Origin: Bacillus infantis
GTDB lineage: Bacteria; Bacillota; Bacilli; Bacillales; Cytobacillaceae
Direction: 5' to 3'
DNA length: 59,048 nt
Assembly: GCF_020171945.1 (NCBI RefSeq)
Contig: NZ_JAIVAP010000026.1
Span: 1 to 59,048, forward strand
The notes below the pieces were generated by a model. That model searched no databases. It was not told where the DNA came from and worked only from the letters and a program-made list of their open reading frames with translations. Positions 15,612 to 24,871 of the stretch are shown in pieces. Positions within the stretch are counted from its first letter, which is position 1, and every line of letters begins with the position of its first letter. The position numbers and the translations under genes were made by a program.

Positions 15612-16862
15612 CTAAGTTCCTATTGCTTCGAGGCTGACTAAATCATTCTTAGCCGAAACCCGGTTCCTGCCAAGCTCTTTTGCCTGAAAAAGCAGCTGAT
15701 CTGCCAGGATATAGGCTTTTTCCATCGGGGTTTCTGCGTTTACTTTTCCATAATAAAGGCCGAAGGAAGCTGTATAGCCGATCTTAATCTTCCTTCCGTG
15801 GAAGTCCGCCTCAGCCGGTCTTTCCATCAGCCCCCGGGTGATTTCCTCAATCAGCAGGCTGCATTGATTAAAGTCCCTGCCGCGGAGGAAAAGAGTGAAT
15901 TCCTCCCCGCCGCTCCGGATCAGGACATCTTCCTCTGAGAGCACCCCTTTCAGGCTATCCGCAAAATGCCTGATGACGCAGTCGCCTACTGCATGGTTAT
16001 AAGAATCATTGATCTGCTTGAATTTGTCTATATCGGCCACTATGATCCCAACCGTTTCCTGCGCCTTGTCCAGTTCCTTCATTTTTTGGTCCATGAAGGC
16101 GCGGTTATGGACGCCGGTAAGGAAATCAGTATAGGCCATCTGTTCAAATTTATCGCGCTCATATTTATGCTGCGCGCTTTGGGACTTGGACAGAAAAGAT
16201 CTGCTTACAAGATAATTCAGCAGGAACAGGCCAAGCAGCATGTCCCACTTTCCATCCTGGAGGAAAAGAAGAAGGAACCCGTTTGTGAAAGCAATTTTAC
16301 CCATATCAAGGACACTTCTGCTTTTTATAAAATCGATTGCCTCCCTGCGCGTATTGATCTCTCCGTAGAACCTGAAGATAATGATTAAATAAAGATCTGA
16401 GAGAGCCGCTGTAACTGTAATAAGAATCAGCATCAGCAGCCAGAAGCCGAATGGAATGTGTTCCATCCTTGGATAAAGTGATTGAAAGATGAAATAGGCT
16501 ATGCTGTTATTCAGTGTAAAGGCGCCGATATTGTAAAAAGTGTGGATGAATTCATCCGGGTCTGCTGTTTTGGTCTTGATTTTTGTAAAATAAACCGTAA
16601 AACGATAGAGAGACTCAAATATCAGCAGTCCCGCCGGCCCGGCAAAAAGTCCGATTGAAAGGCTGTAGGTGATGCCGTAGTCAATGGTCGAGCTGCCCAG
16701 CTTGCTATGTATCCCCAGGTGAAAATAAGAACTGGAAAAGATCCAATAAAAAGCAAGGGCCAGGAGATACACATTCCAGTCAGGAACAATCCATTCCGAC
16801 TGGGAAGCAACTGCAAGTGAAGTGAAAAAAATAAAAAAGATAAATAATCGCGCCTTTAGCAT
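15612..16862 (-). CDS. membrane diguanylate cyclase (GGDEF protein)
   Basis: A 416-residue protein with an N-terminal membrane module of about six or seven spans (residues 1-235), a short coil (SQSAQHKYERDKFEQMA) and a GGDEF domain (about 248-400). The domain begins YTDFLTGVHNRAFMD and has an intact catalytic loop RSGGEEF, so it should make cyclic di-GMP from two GTP. The RxxD inhibitory site expected five residues before the loop is not seen. The N-terminal module could sense a membrane signal. Start: ATG 16862 follows GAAGGGG at 14 bases; a leader of 20 residues upstream is possible but lacks a better site. Confidence 0.8.
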   Translation of the reverse strand: MLKARLFIFFIFFTSLAVASQSEWIVPDWNVYLLALAFYWIFSSSYFHLGIHSKLGSSTIDYGITYSLSIGLFAGPAGLLIFESLYRFTVYFTKIKTKTADPDEFIHTFYNIGAFTLNNSIAYFIFQSLYPRMEHIPFGFWLLMLILITVTAALSDLYLIIIFRFYGEINTRREAIDFIKSRSVLDMGKIAFTNGFLLLFLQDGKWDMLLGLFLLNYLVSRSFLSKSQSAQHKYERDKFEQMAYTDFLTGVHNRAFMDQKMKELDKAQETVGIIVADIDKFKQINDSYNHAVGDCVIRHFADSLKGVLSEEDVLIRSGGEEFTLFLRGRDFNQCSLLIEEITRGLMERPAEADFHGRKIKIGYTASFGLYYGKVNAETPMEKAYILADQLLFQAKELGRNRVSAKNDLVSLEAIGT

Positions 16863-17009
16863 AATTGGTATTTGGACCCCTTCGATTGTTATATAAAAAG
16901 TCAAACAGCTTAATTGCCACAAACCTATTTCCTAATTATATAGCAATTTAAAAATTCAGAACATAAAAAAAACAAATATTTCATGATTTTCCCAACTTAA
17001 ATAGAAGGT

Positions 17010-17055
17010 TGTCAGGCACGGCAGATGGACATTTGTCCATCTGTGGTGCCTGACA
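17010..17055. repeat. long perfect hairpin of a common Bacillus intergenic type
   Basis: TGTCAGGCAC (17010-17019) and GTGCCTGACA (17046-17055) flank a second inverted repeat, CAGATGGAC/GTCCATCTG, so most of the 46 bases can fold into one hairpin. I recall very similar sequences scattered between genes of many Bacillus genomes. It lies between two divergent genes. Confidence 0.6.
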
Positions 17056-17116
17056 CACAAGAAAATTGTCGAGATTTATCGGATTGTTTCCGTTTTCATT
17101 TTTTTGAGGAATAAAT

Positions 17117-17145
17117 TTGCTTATCCCTTATTAATCTGTTATCAT
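17117..17145 (+). promoter_or_regulatory. possible cold-shock gene promoter
   Basis: TTGCTT (17117-17122), 17-base spacer, TATCAT (17140-17145). If used, the transcript has a leader near 115 bases before the cold-shock ORF, which is the size seen for csp 5' leaders. The -35 match is weak (3/6). Confidence 0.4.
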
Positions 17146-17264
17146 AAAGTGAAATTATTTTTGTTCGGTATATAAGGAAAGAACAGTTTTGATACTTTTC
17201 GCCTTGATAACTTTGAGCAAGAATAGTAATACAATGTGTGTTTACACGCAAGGAGGCAACAAAC

Positions 17265-17465
17265 ATGGCTACAGGTAAAGTTAAATGGTTTAACGCAGAA
17301 AAAGGATTCGGATTCATCGAAACTTCAGAAGGTCAAGATGTATTCGTTCACTTCTCAGCTATCCAAGGCGAAGGCTTCAAAACTCTTGACGAAGGTCAAG
17401 AAGTTTCTTTCGACATCGAAGAAGGTCAACGCGGACCTCAAGCTTCTAACGTAGTTAAAGCATAA
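17265..17465 (+). CDS. CspA/CspB-family cold-shock protein
   Basis: A 66-residue cold-shock domain protein, a five-strand OB fold binding single-stranded RNA and DNA. The RNP1 motif KGFGFIE and RNP2 motif DVFVHFS are exact. It resembles Bacillus CspB and CspD about equally, so I do not choose a symbol. AGGAGG lies 7 bases before the ATG. Codon choice is strongly biased (few rare codons), as for a highly expressed gene. A long A/T-rich leader precedes it and a strong terminator follows. Confidence 0.95.
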   Translation: MATGKVKWFNAEKGFGFIETSEGQDVFVHFSAIQGEGFKTLDEGQEVSFDIEEGQRGPQASNVVKA

Positions 17466-17480
17466 TTACGTGCGAGCTGA

Positions 17481-17512
17481 AAACAGGCACTCAATTGAGT
17501 GCCTGTTTTTTT
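17481..17512 (+). terminator. intrinsic terminator
   Basis: AACAGGCACTC and GAGTGCCTGTT pair around AATT and run into a T stretch. It ends the cold-shock gene. Confidence 0.9.
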
Positions 17513-17527
17513 ATAGGGACTACACTG

Positions 17528-17565
17528 AAAGGACACCAGCCCTGCAGGGGAGGTGTCCTTTTTTT
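17528..17565 (+). terminator. second hairpin with T-tail
   Basis: AAAGGACACC (17528-17537) and GGTGTCCTTT (17552-17561) form a 10-bp stem followed by T. It may be a back-up terminator or act on the convergent cypC transcript. Confidence 0.65.
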
Positions 17566-17570
17566 GACGG

Positions 17571-18878
<1,308 letters not shown>

Positions 18879-18962
18879 TCACTAATTGCAGGCGGTTAAA
18901 CACCGGCTTCCAGTATTCTTCAATAAAAGCTGCGAAAACGGGAGAATGACTTTTGTGGGAAC

Positions 18963-18991
18963 AAAAAAACTCCCCATAATGGAAAGGGGAG
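18963..18991 (-). terminator. intrinsic terminator
   Basis: On the minus strand CTCCCC pairs with GGGGAG (plus positions 18986-18991 and 18970-18975) and is followed by seven T. It ends the SRPBCC gene. Confidence 0.85.
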
Positions 18992-19003
18992 ATTCTGCAG
19001 GAT

Positions 19004-19513
19004 TTATTTAACCATCCTTAAGTATTCGTCCAGCTGGCTGAAGGTGCTGGAATATTCCTGATGCAAACCATCCAGTGCAGCATCAAAGCTGCGCTGCTCA
19101 TGGACTTCAGGATTAAGTGGAAATGCCAGCAGCTCTATCTCTGTTTGATTTTCCGAACTGATGAAGTTTACATGGTTGACCACTTCAAGCGGCCATCCGG
19201 AATTAAAAGGAGCGCGGACGGCGCTGCCTTCTTCATCTGAAAATGAGTTGATGAATATCAGCTTATCCGGAGGGGAGATTTCATCATATATGAACCGCCC
19301 CCATATTTCATAGCCTTCGGGAGACTTCTGGCTGTAGTGGAACATTCCTTTTGGATGGAGTTCCAGCATGGTGACCTTCATGGCATATCCTTTGGGACCC
19401 CACCAGTTCTTGAGGTGCTCTGCTTCTGTCCATGCTTTGAATACAAGCTCGCGCGGTGCATCGAATTTCCTGGAAACTACTAGCCCGGTTCGGGTATCTT
19501 TTAGCATTGTCAT
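19004..19513 (-). CDS. SRPBCC (AHSA1-like) domain protein
   Basis: A 169-residue single-domain protein of the START/AHSA1 group. Diagnostic parts are VVSRKFDAPRELVFKAWTEAEHLKNWWGPKGY (12-43), GMFHYSQKSPEG and the C-terminal helix SFDAALDGLHQEYSSTFSQLDEYL. Such proteins bind a hydrophobic ligand in a helix-grip cavity; no catalytic set is predictable. A GGAGGAGG run precedes two near ATGs (19513 and 19507). No operon partner. Confidence 0.85.
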   Translation of the reverse strand: MTMLKDTRTGLVVSRKFDAPRELVFKAWTEAEHLKNWWGPKGYAMKVTMLELHPKGMFHYSQKSPEGYEIWGRFIYDEISPPDKLIFINSFSDEEGSAVRAPFNSGWPLEVVNHVNFISSENQTEIELLAFPLNPEVHEQRSFDAALDGLHQEYSSTFSQLDEYLRMVK

Positions 19514-19746
19514 GTCCTCCTCCTTTGAAATATTCAGCCGAGGGAGGTGGGAAAATAGAAGCTGCGATGTCTGGCCCGGCCATAATTATACTATTCTAAA
19601 TATACGTTAAAAGAATGAAAGCTGTAAATTTATTTATCAAAAATGAAGTTATATTTTTCCTGGAAAAGACTAATTCCCCATGCAATCATATGTTCTATTA
19701 TGCTAGTATAATAAGTAACTTATAAAAAAACAGACAGGATGACAGC

Positions 19747-20373
19747 ATGAACGGAACAGCGCATATGACAGTCGGGGCCGTAATTGGATTTATGGCAGCC
19801 AATGCCGTGCAATCAAGCCCGGCGGAAACTCTTTTACTCGTGGGAATCGGCACAGCTTCGGCCCTCTTGCCGGATGCCGATATCGACGGCAAGCTCAGCA
19901 ATAAAATTACGATATCACATAAAGCGATCCGCTCGATTGCCCAAACGATTGGGCTTTTGATGTGCTTGTACAGCTTTCTTGAAGGAGGAGATCAAGAACG
20001 CTGGCTCGGAATGGGAGCTGGTGCAGCCATTGTGATCCTGGCGTCCTTCATCACGAAGAGGAGGATGCTGACCGTCACCGGGATCGGGATAGCGGCCGGC
20101 GGTTTATCTCTTCAGGAAAGCTGGCTATTGCTTTTGGGGATTTACACCATTGCCGCATCATTCGTTTCCCACAGGACCTACACCCATTCAGCGGCTGGCC
20201 TGATTTTCTTCGGGGTGATAGCCTATCAGCTTGATAGGTCCCTTGGGGCAGAAGGAGTGTTTAAGACTTGTATGGCTGCCTATGTGAGCCATCTTGTCAC
20301 CGATATGAAGTTTCTCCCCTTCAACAAGCGCGGCATTAAATTATTGCTGCCATTTTCATCAAAAGAGATATGA
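19747..20373 (+). CDS. YdjM-type membrane-bound metal-dependent hydrolase family protein
   Basis: A 208-residue protein with repeated hydrophobic segments and the family's conserved polar motifs: an early MNGTAHMTVGA His, LLPDADIDGK (39-48), SHRTYTHS (about 142-149) and AYVSHLVTDMKF near the C-terminus. These mark PF04307 (YdjM), integral membrane proteins proposed to be metal-dependent hydrolases. In E. coli ydjM is a LexA target. A lone GTTC half-site near 19691 is not enough to claim that here. The terminator follows directly. Confidence 0.8.
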   Translation: MNGTAHMTVGAVIGFMAANAVQSSPAETLLLVGIGTASALLPDADIDGKLSNKITISHKAIRSIAQTIGLLMCLYSFLEGGDQERWLGMGAGAAIVILASFITKRRMLTVTGIGIAAGGLSLQESWLLLLGIYTIAASFVSHRTYTHSAAGLIFFGVIAYQLDRSLGAEGVFKTCMAAYVSHLVTDMKFLPFNKRGIKLLLPFSSKEI

Positions 20374-20410
20374 GGAAGCGGTCCTGAAAATGGGACTGCT
20401 TCCTTTTTTG
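20374..20410 (+). terminator. intrinsic terminator
   Basis: GGAAGCGGTCC and GGGACTGCTTCC (20374-20384, 20392-20403) form an imperfect stem with a run of T. Confidence 0.75.
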
Positions 20411-20529
20411 CTATATATTATCCTTCAAATTCCATTATTCATTCCTCGCACGAAAGTTTAGCTTTCGGTAAAAGAAGGAAAAATAATGTTCAAGCAGACT
20501 AAATCACCAATGAATTGGGAGTGGACAAC

Positions 20530-21105
20530 TTGAAAAAGGGTTTTGCAGGAATAGCAATTGCAATTGTGGCCTTAATTATCATTTTTATGATGCTGGGGTC
20601 CAGCTATAATGGATTTGTAAATGCAGAAGAAGATGTGGACAAAGCGTATTCGCAGATCGAAAACCAGCTGCAGCGAAGGCTGGACTTAATCCCGAACCTC
20701 GTTAATACAGTCAAAGGGTATGCGGCTCACGAAAAGGAAGTTATCCAATCCATCTCTGATGCCAGGGCGAGGCTGGCAGGAGCAAGGACACCTGAAGAAG
20801 AAGCGACGGCCAATACCGAGCTTTCGAATGCATTGAGCAGGCTGCTCGTTGTGGTTGAGAACTACCCGAATCTGAAGGCGGACAAGCAATTTACGCAGCT
20901 GATGGATGAACTTGCCGGAACAGAGAACCGGATATCCGTAGCCCGCCAGGATTATAATGAGCAGGTGGGAAGCTATAACAAGAAAATCAAAAGATTTCCC
21001 GGGGCAATTGTTGCCAATGTGACAGGCTTTGACGAGAAAGAATACTTCCGTGCAGATCCTGCTGCCGCAGAAGCGCCTGAAGTCGATTTTGGGGGCAATG
21101 AGTAA
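20530..21105 (+). CDS. lemA: LemA-family membrane protein
   Basis: A 191-residue LemA protein: an N-terminal span (residues 4-24), then a long four-helix cytosolic or surface domain. The signature QIENQLQRRLDLIPNLVNTVKGYAAHEKEV (43-72) and RISVARQDYNEQVGSYNKKIKRFPG (143-167) are standard. LemA proteins pair with TPM/YgcG or HtpX partners at the membrane; the exact role is open. TTG 20530 has GGGAGTGG 5 bases upstream. The stop overlaps the next gene's ATG (TAATG). Confidence 0.9.
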   Translation: MKKGFAGIAIAIVALIIIFMMLGSSYNGFVNAEEDVDKAYSQIENQLQRRLDLIPNLVNTVKGYAAHEKEVIQSISDARARLAGARTPEEEATANTELSNALSRLLVVVENYPNLKADKQFTQLMDELAGTENRISVARQDYNEQVGSYNKKIKRFPGAIVANVTGFDEKEYFRADPAAAEAPEVDFGGNE

Positions 21106-21842
21106 TGATCCGGCATCGGGCATTCCCGCTTGTTCTGGCGCTGCTCCTGCTGTTTATCTCTGCAGGCGCGGCACACGGTGAAGAAAACGGAATTCCCGCC
21201 CCATCCGGGGATATATATGTCCAGGACTTTGCAGATGTCTTAAGTCCGGAGCAGGAAAATGAAATACGGGCCCTTGGGCGCTCCCTTGAAGACCGGACCA
21301 CTGCCCAGGTAGCAGTCCTGACAGTAGAAACGACCGGGGGGCGGTCAATTGAGGAATACGCAAACCTGGCATTCCGGCAATATGCTATCGGCAGTGCCGA
21401 GGAGAACAATGGCGTCCTGCTTGTTCTTGCCATGAAGGACGAAAAAGCCAGGATTGAGGTCGGCTATGGGCTGGAGGGCCGGATACCCGACGGCAAAGCC
21501 GGGAGGATACTGGATGAAGTAACGATTCCCAGGCTCAAGGAGGGGCAGCCCGATCAGGCTGTTCTGGACACTTATAAAACACTTGCCGGCGAAGCAGCAG
21601 CCGAATACGGCCAGGCTGGTGAAGCACAGCCGGCAGGAGAGCAGGGCACAGGCATTCCTTCCTGGCTTGTATTTATTATCATCATCGGGGTCATCGTGCT
21701 GGATTTCATGTTCTTTGGCGGTACATTGACCTATATTCTTCTTTCTGTCATTTCGCGGGGCGGAGGAAGAGGCGGCGGAGGCGGTCCCCGCGGCGGCGGG
21801 GGCGGCTCATCCGGCGGCGGGGGTGCCAGCAGGGGCTGGTGA
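21105..21842 (+). CDS. TPM-domain (YgcG-like) exported protein
   Basis: A 245-residue protein with a signal peptide (1-24, ending AAHG), and a TPM domain (about 37-160). The domain is recognisable by VQDFADVLSPEQENEIRALGRSLEDRTTAQVAVLTV and the later IEVGYGLEGRIPDGKAGRILD. A membrane span follows (about 187-210), then a tail of some 27 residues almost purely Gly, Arg and Ser. TPM proteins have been linked to phosphatase activity and to photosystem repair in plants; in bacteria they usually sit with LemA. The ATG overlaps the lemA stop by one base, so translation is coupled. Confidence 0.85.
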   Translation: MIRHRAFPLVLALLLLFISAGAAHGEENGIPAPSGDIYVQDFADVLSPEQENEIRALGRSLEDRTTAQVAVLTVETTGGRSIEEYANLAFRQYAIGSAEENNGVLLVLAMKDEKARIEVGYGLEGRIPDGKAGRILDEVTIPRLKEGQPDQAVLDTYKTLAGEAAAEYGQAGEAQPAGEQGTGIPSWLVFIIIIGVIVLDFMFFGGTLTYILLSVISRGGGRGGGGGPRGGGGGSSGGGGASRGW

Positions 21843-21878
21843 GAGAGGAGAGAAGGGCTGCTTGCGTGCGATTTTGCC

Positions 21879-21979
21879 GATTCGGTAGAAAAAGGCGGGA
21901 AATGATTAAAAAAAGTCAGGAAATAATCAATAAAACAGCGGCTTTAAGTGGATCTATGCTTCAATCGGTAAATTCAAGC
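21879..21979. repeat. degenerate units of about 21 bp
   Basis: Units beginning GATTCGGTAGAA, GAAATGATTAAA, GAAATAATCAAT, GCTTTAAGTGG and CAATCGGTAAAT start near 21879, 21899, 21920, 21941 and 21962 (spacings 20, 21, 21, 21). The ends resemble the array at 6162-6280; the middle units are eroded. No gene is visible in 21843-22064. Confidence 0.5.
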
Positions 21980-22064
21980 ACCGCTCTGATTCTAACCCCT
22001 TAAAATCAGCAGCTGCACAACCTATCTAAAGGCAGACTCGCAGCTTCAGCCGGACATATGAACA

Positions 22065-22100
22065 AAAAAGCCGGAAACTGTCATCAGTTTCCGGTTTTTT
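22065..22100. terminator. bidirectional terminator
   Basis: AAGCCGGAAACTG and CAGTTTCCGGTTT form a strong stem with A/T tails on both sides, between the TPM gene and the convergent small gene. Confidence 0.85.
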
Positions 22101-22107
22101 CACCATT

Positions 22108-22428
22108 TTAGCTTACTATCTTTGAAATCTTCTTCATTGCTTCGTCCGGGCAGAAAAGGGAGAAATGCTGCAATAGTTTCTCTTTGGCATCCTCTCTGCT
22201 GATAGAGAGGCGCTCAATCCCGTTTTTCCCAAGCCATCCTTCCATCGTTTCATAGGAGGTGCTGTTCCAGCCGTTCGTTTCCCCGGCTTCATTATGTTTT
22301 TCTTTTATCCCGGATATGACAATATCCATGCTTCCCTGCAGTTCCTGCAAGCCTTGATCAAACGCCTTTTTGTGCTCTTTGCCAAGCAGGTTAGCTTCTT
22401 TCCTAAAGGGGCAGTATTGAAGCAACAA
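22108..22428 (-). CDS. hypothetical helical protein, possibly an N-truncated remnant
   Basis: An open frame of 106 codons with coding-like composition: charged helices (EHKKAFDQGLQELQGSMDIVISGIKEKHNEAG) and a C-terminal FCPDEAMKKISKIVS. It begins with TTG at 22428, inside the A/T tail of the cstA terminator and without a ribosome site. Real translation might start later, or the gene has lost its front. It is followed by a strong terminator. I could not assign a family. Confidence 0.45.
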   Translation of the reverse strand: MLLQYCPFRKEANLLGKEHKKAFDQGLQELQGSMDIVISGIKEKHNEAGETNGWNSTSYETMEGWLGKNGIERLSISREDAKEKLLQHFSLFCPDEAMKKISKIVS

Positions 22429-22451
22429 AAAAAGGGCCGGGGCCCTTTTTT
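22427..22451 (-). terminator. intrinsic terminator of cstA
   Basis: A short GGGCC/GGCCC stem between A and T runs (AAAAAAGGGCC on the minus strand, then CCCTTTTTTT). It overlaps the start of the hypothetical frame downstream. Confidence 0.7.
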
Positions 22452-22464
22452 CTATTCCGGAGTA

Positions 22465-23901
22465 TTAAGCAGCCCGGAAATCCTTGCTGTTCACCCGAAG
22501 CTGGCGATATTTGATAATCTGGCTGATATACCAGGCGAGCACAACTGCTGCCAGCGAGAAGCCGATGATCATGGACAGCCTGTAATCCATCCCCAGTCCT
22601 TCAGGTGCGTAGAAGATATAGGTGCAGACAACGCCTGTCATGAACATGGCCGGCACCCCGCAGATCCAGTGAAAGCGGCTGTTTTTCAGAAGGTATACAG
22701 TGCCTGTCCACAGCATGACGGTAGCAACTACCTGATTGGTCCAGCCGACATATCTCCAGAGGAAGGTATAGTCAATGGTTGCCAGGAAAAGGGCAGGCAC
22801 TGCTACCAGCACGGTTACCAGCAGGATCTTGATTTTGCTTTCCATGTTAAAGAACTTGGCAAAGATTTCTGTCAGGATCATACGGGAAGAGCGCAGGGCC
22901 GTATCTCCTGTTGTGATCGGCAGAATGATGACGCCAAGGATGGCAAGAATTCCGCCGAGTGTCCCAAGAAGGGAGGTAGAGATTTCATTTACGACTCCGG
23001 ATGGGCCTCCTGCTGCGAGCGCCTCACCAAGGCCGGCTGTTCCATTGAAAAAGGTCATGCCGGCTGCTGCCCAGATAAGGGCGATGACGCCTTCAGTAAC
23101 CATCGCGCCATAAAAGATTTTGCGGCCGTCTGATTCTTTTTTCATCGTACAGGCTACAATCGGGCTTTGCGTACAGTGGAACCCGGAAATGGCCCCGCAT
23201 GAAATAGTGACCATCAATAGCGGCCAGATCGGCAGATCCCCGGGATGAAGGTTCTCCAATGTCAGGTTGGGAATGCTTTTATCGGAAAAAAGCAATGAAA
23301 TCCCGATTGCTAATGCCATGAAAAGCAGGATGCCGCCGAGCAGTGGATAAATCTTCCCGATAACGCGGTTGATCGGCAGGATTGTTGCCAGCAGGAAATA
23401 GGCAAAAATAATCAACAGCGAGACCGTAAAGCTGAGAGGCGTCAGCTGGGCGATCAGCTGGGCAGGGCCGGCGGTGAAGGCGGCTGCCACCAGCACCATT
23501 AATACAAGAGACACTATGCTGATAATGGTTTTAACGGTTTGTCCGAGGTAACGGCCGACAAGGGAAGGGTACTGCTCCCCCTGATGGCGGAGGGACATCA
23601 TGCCTGAAAAATAATCATGCACAGCTCCTGCAAAAATTGTCCCTATCACTATCCAAATAAATGCCACTGGTCCGTACAAAGCTCCAGCCACAGCGCCGTA
23701 GATCGGCCCGAGGCCGGCTATATTCAGAAGCTGGATCAGGTTTCCCTTCCACCAGCTCATCGGTACATAATCGAGATTGTCCCTTTTCGTATATGCTGGT
23801 GTCGGTGTGCTGTCGTTAATGATGAATACGCGTTCCACAAATTTAGAATAAAAAACGTAGCCGAGTACAAGCAGGACCAGTGCTCCGAAAAAAGTCGCCA
23901 T
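22465..23901 (-). CDS. cstA: carbon-starvation CstA-family transporter
   Basis: A 478-residue integral membrane protein with about 14 spans, of the CstA/BtsT family. E. coli members carry peptides or pyruvate. Conserved segments include LNIAGLGPIYGAVAGALYGPVAFIWI, GTIFAGAVHDYFSGMMSLRHQGEQYPSL and CGAISGFHCTQSPIVACTMKKESDGRK. Length is that of the shorter Bacillus members. ATG 23901 has GGAGGAG 8 bases upstream on the minus strand; the frame remains open upstream but lacks a better site. The promoter is clear (see 23942-23969). No cre-like catabolite site was noticed. Confidence 0.85.
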   Translation of the reverse strand: MATFFGALVLLVLGYVFYSKFVERVFIINDSTPTPAYTKRDNLDYVPMSWWKGNLIQLLNIAGLGPIYGAVAGALYGPVAFIWIVIGTIFAGAVHDYFSGMMSLRHQGEQYPSLVGRYLGQTVKTIISIVSLVLMVLVAAAFTAGPAQLIAQLTPLSFTVSLLIIFAYFLLATILPINRVIGKIYPLLGGILLFMALAIGISLLFSDKSIPNLTLENLHPGDLPIWPLLMVTISCGAISGFHCTQSPIVACTMKKESDGRKIFYGAMVTEGVIALIWAAAGMTFFNGTAGLGEALAAGGPSGVVNEISTSLLGTLGGILAILGVIILPITTGDTALRSSRMILTEIFAKFFNMESKIKILLVTVLVAVPALFLATIDYTFLWRYVGWTNQVVATVMLWTGTVYLLKNSRFHWICGVPAMFMTGVVCTYIFYAPEGLGMDYRLSMIIGFSLAAVVLAWYISQIIKYRQLRVNSKDFRAA

Positions 23902-23941
23902 TATTGTTCTCCTCCTGTTGATTGCTTTTGGAATATGAAAC

Positions 23942-23969
23942 ATTTTAACACTTTTATGCATAAAAACAA
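23942..23969 (-). promoter_or_regulatory. sigma-A promoter of cstA
   Basis: On the minus strand TTGTTT (plus 23964-23969), 16-base spacer and TAAAAT (plus 23942-23947). It lies about 40 bases before the start codon. Confidence 0.55.
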
Positions 23970-24201
23970 CAGATTTTTCTGAAAAAATATAAAATTTTGT
24001 ATATTGGTATCTGGCTTCATCCTTGCGCCAGAGGCTGTCTAATAATAAAGAAAGCCCTTACTGTCCAGCTGACTTTTTTCTTGAATTCCTGAAATGTGAG
24101 AGATTGCTGCTTCACAGGAAATGGGGTAGATGCAGGTATGATATCAGGATAGTGCGGGACAATAATTGCTATTAAGACATATGACGGCAGGAGCAATTAA
24201 T

Positions 24202-24762
24202 ATGAGCCAGACAGCAGCCTATTACGCCATATTATGGACCGTTCTGATTGCCACCGGTGCAGGCAGCCTGTATTTAATAAGATATAGCATTCTCCGCTAT
24301 GGCATCATGTTTATATTGAGCAGTATATCTGCCGGTCTATTATGTGTATTGTTTTTCCGGATGGGCTTTTACCGCTATGCTCTGCCTATGAAAGAAGTTC
24401 TGCCGGCAGCAGCCGTCAGCTTCAGTTTTCTGGCTCTATTATTGATAAGATACAGACCTGAAAAAAACACTTTTCCTTTCTTTTTTATCAGCATCACTTT
24501 AGTATTTTCCGTTGAAGTTCTTTTAAAGGATTTTGTTGGCTTCATCATTTTCCGCAATGGGTGGGATTATTGGGACTCTTATTCCCTTTATTGGATTTTT
24601 CTCCGCCTGATGGGATTTGTGGGGGAGTTTTTTATACCGGGAGCTTACCGCGCGCCAATCAGGCAGGATACAAGGGGTTACTGGATCCTCTTTATTGCTG
24701 TGTTGATTTATGCCTGCTTTGGTGTATATATACTCAATAAAGGCTGGGCGGAGATATTATAG
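24202..24762 (+). CDS. multi-span membrane protein
   Basis: A 186-residue protein made of about six hydrophobic spans. The aromatic-rich loop RNGWDYWDSYSLYWIFLRLMG between spans five and six and the overall size recall CBO0543-type proteins, but I am not sure of the family. ATG 24202 has AGGAG 9 bases upstream; the earlier ATG at 24181 lacks one. It is transcribed divergently from cstA, with about 230 bases of shared upstream DNA in which I see no repeat or RNA gene. Confidence 0.6.
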   Translation: MSQTAAYYAILWTVLIATGAGSLYLIRYSILRYGIMFILSSISAGLLCVLFFRMGFYRYALPMKEVLPAAAVSFSFLALLLIRYRPEKNTFPFFFISITLVFSVEVLLKDFVGFIIFRNGWDYWDSYSLYWIFLRLMGFVGEFFIPGAYRAPIRQDTRGYWILFIAVLIYACFGVYILNKGWAEIL

Positions 24763-24871
24763 TTGTGCAAAAGCTGCCTGCCCAGGCAGCTTTAATTAGT
24801 TAAGGTAAATATATCCATTTTTAAGAAAAGGATGTAAAATGGGGGAAACGAAGTAATCGGGAGGAGCTGTA

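Noticed and set aside
19684-19697. Possible LexA-type box before the YdjM-like gene
   Set aside because: Only one half (GTTC) of the Bacillus SOS consensus is present; the other half has too many mismatches.
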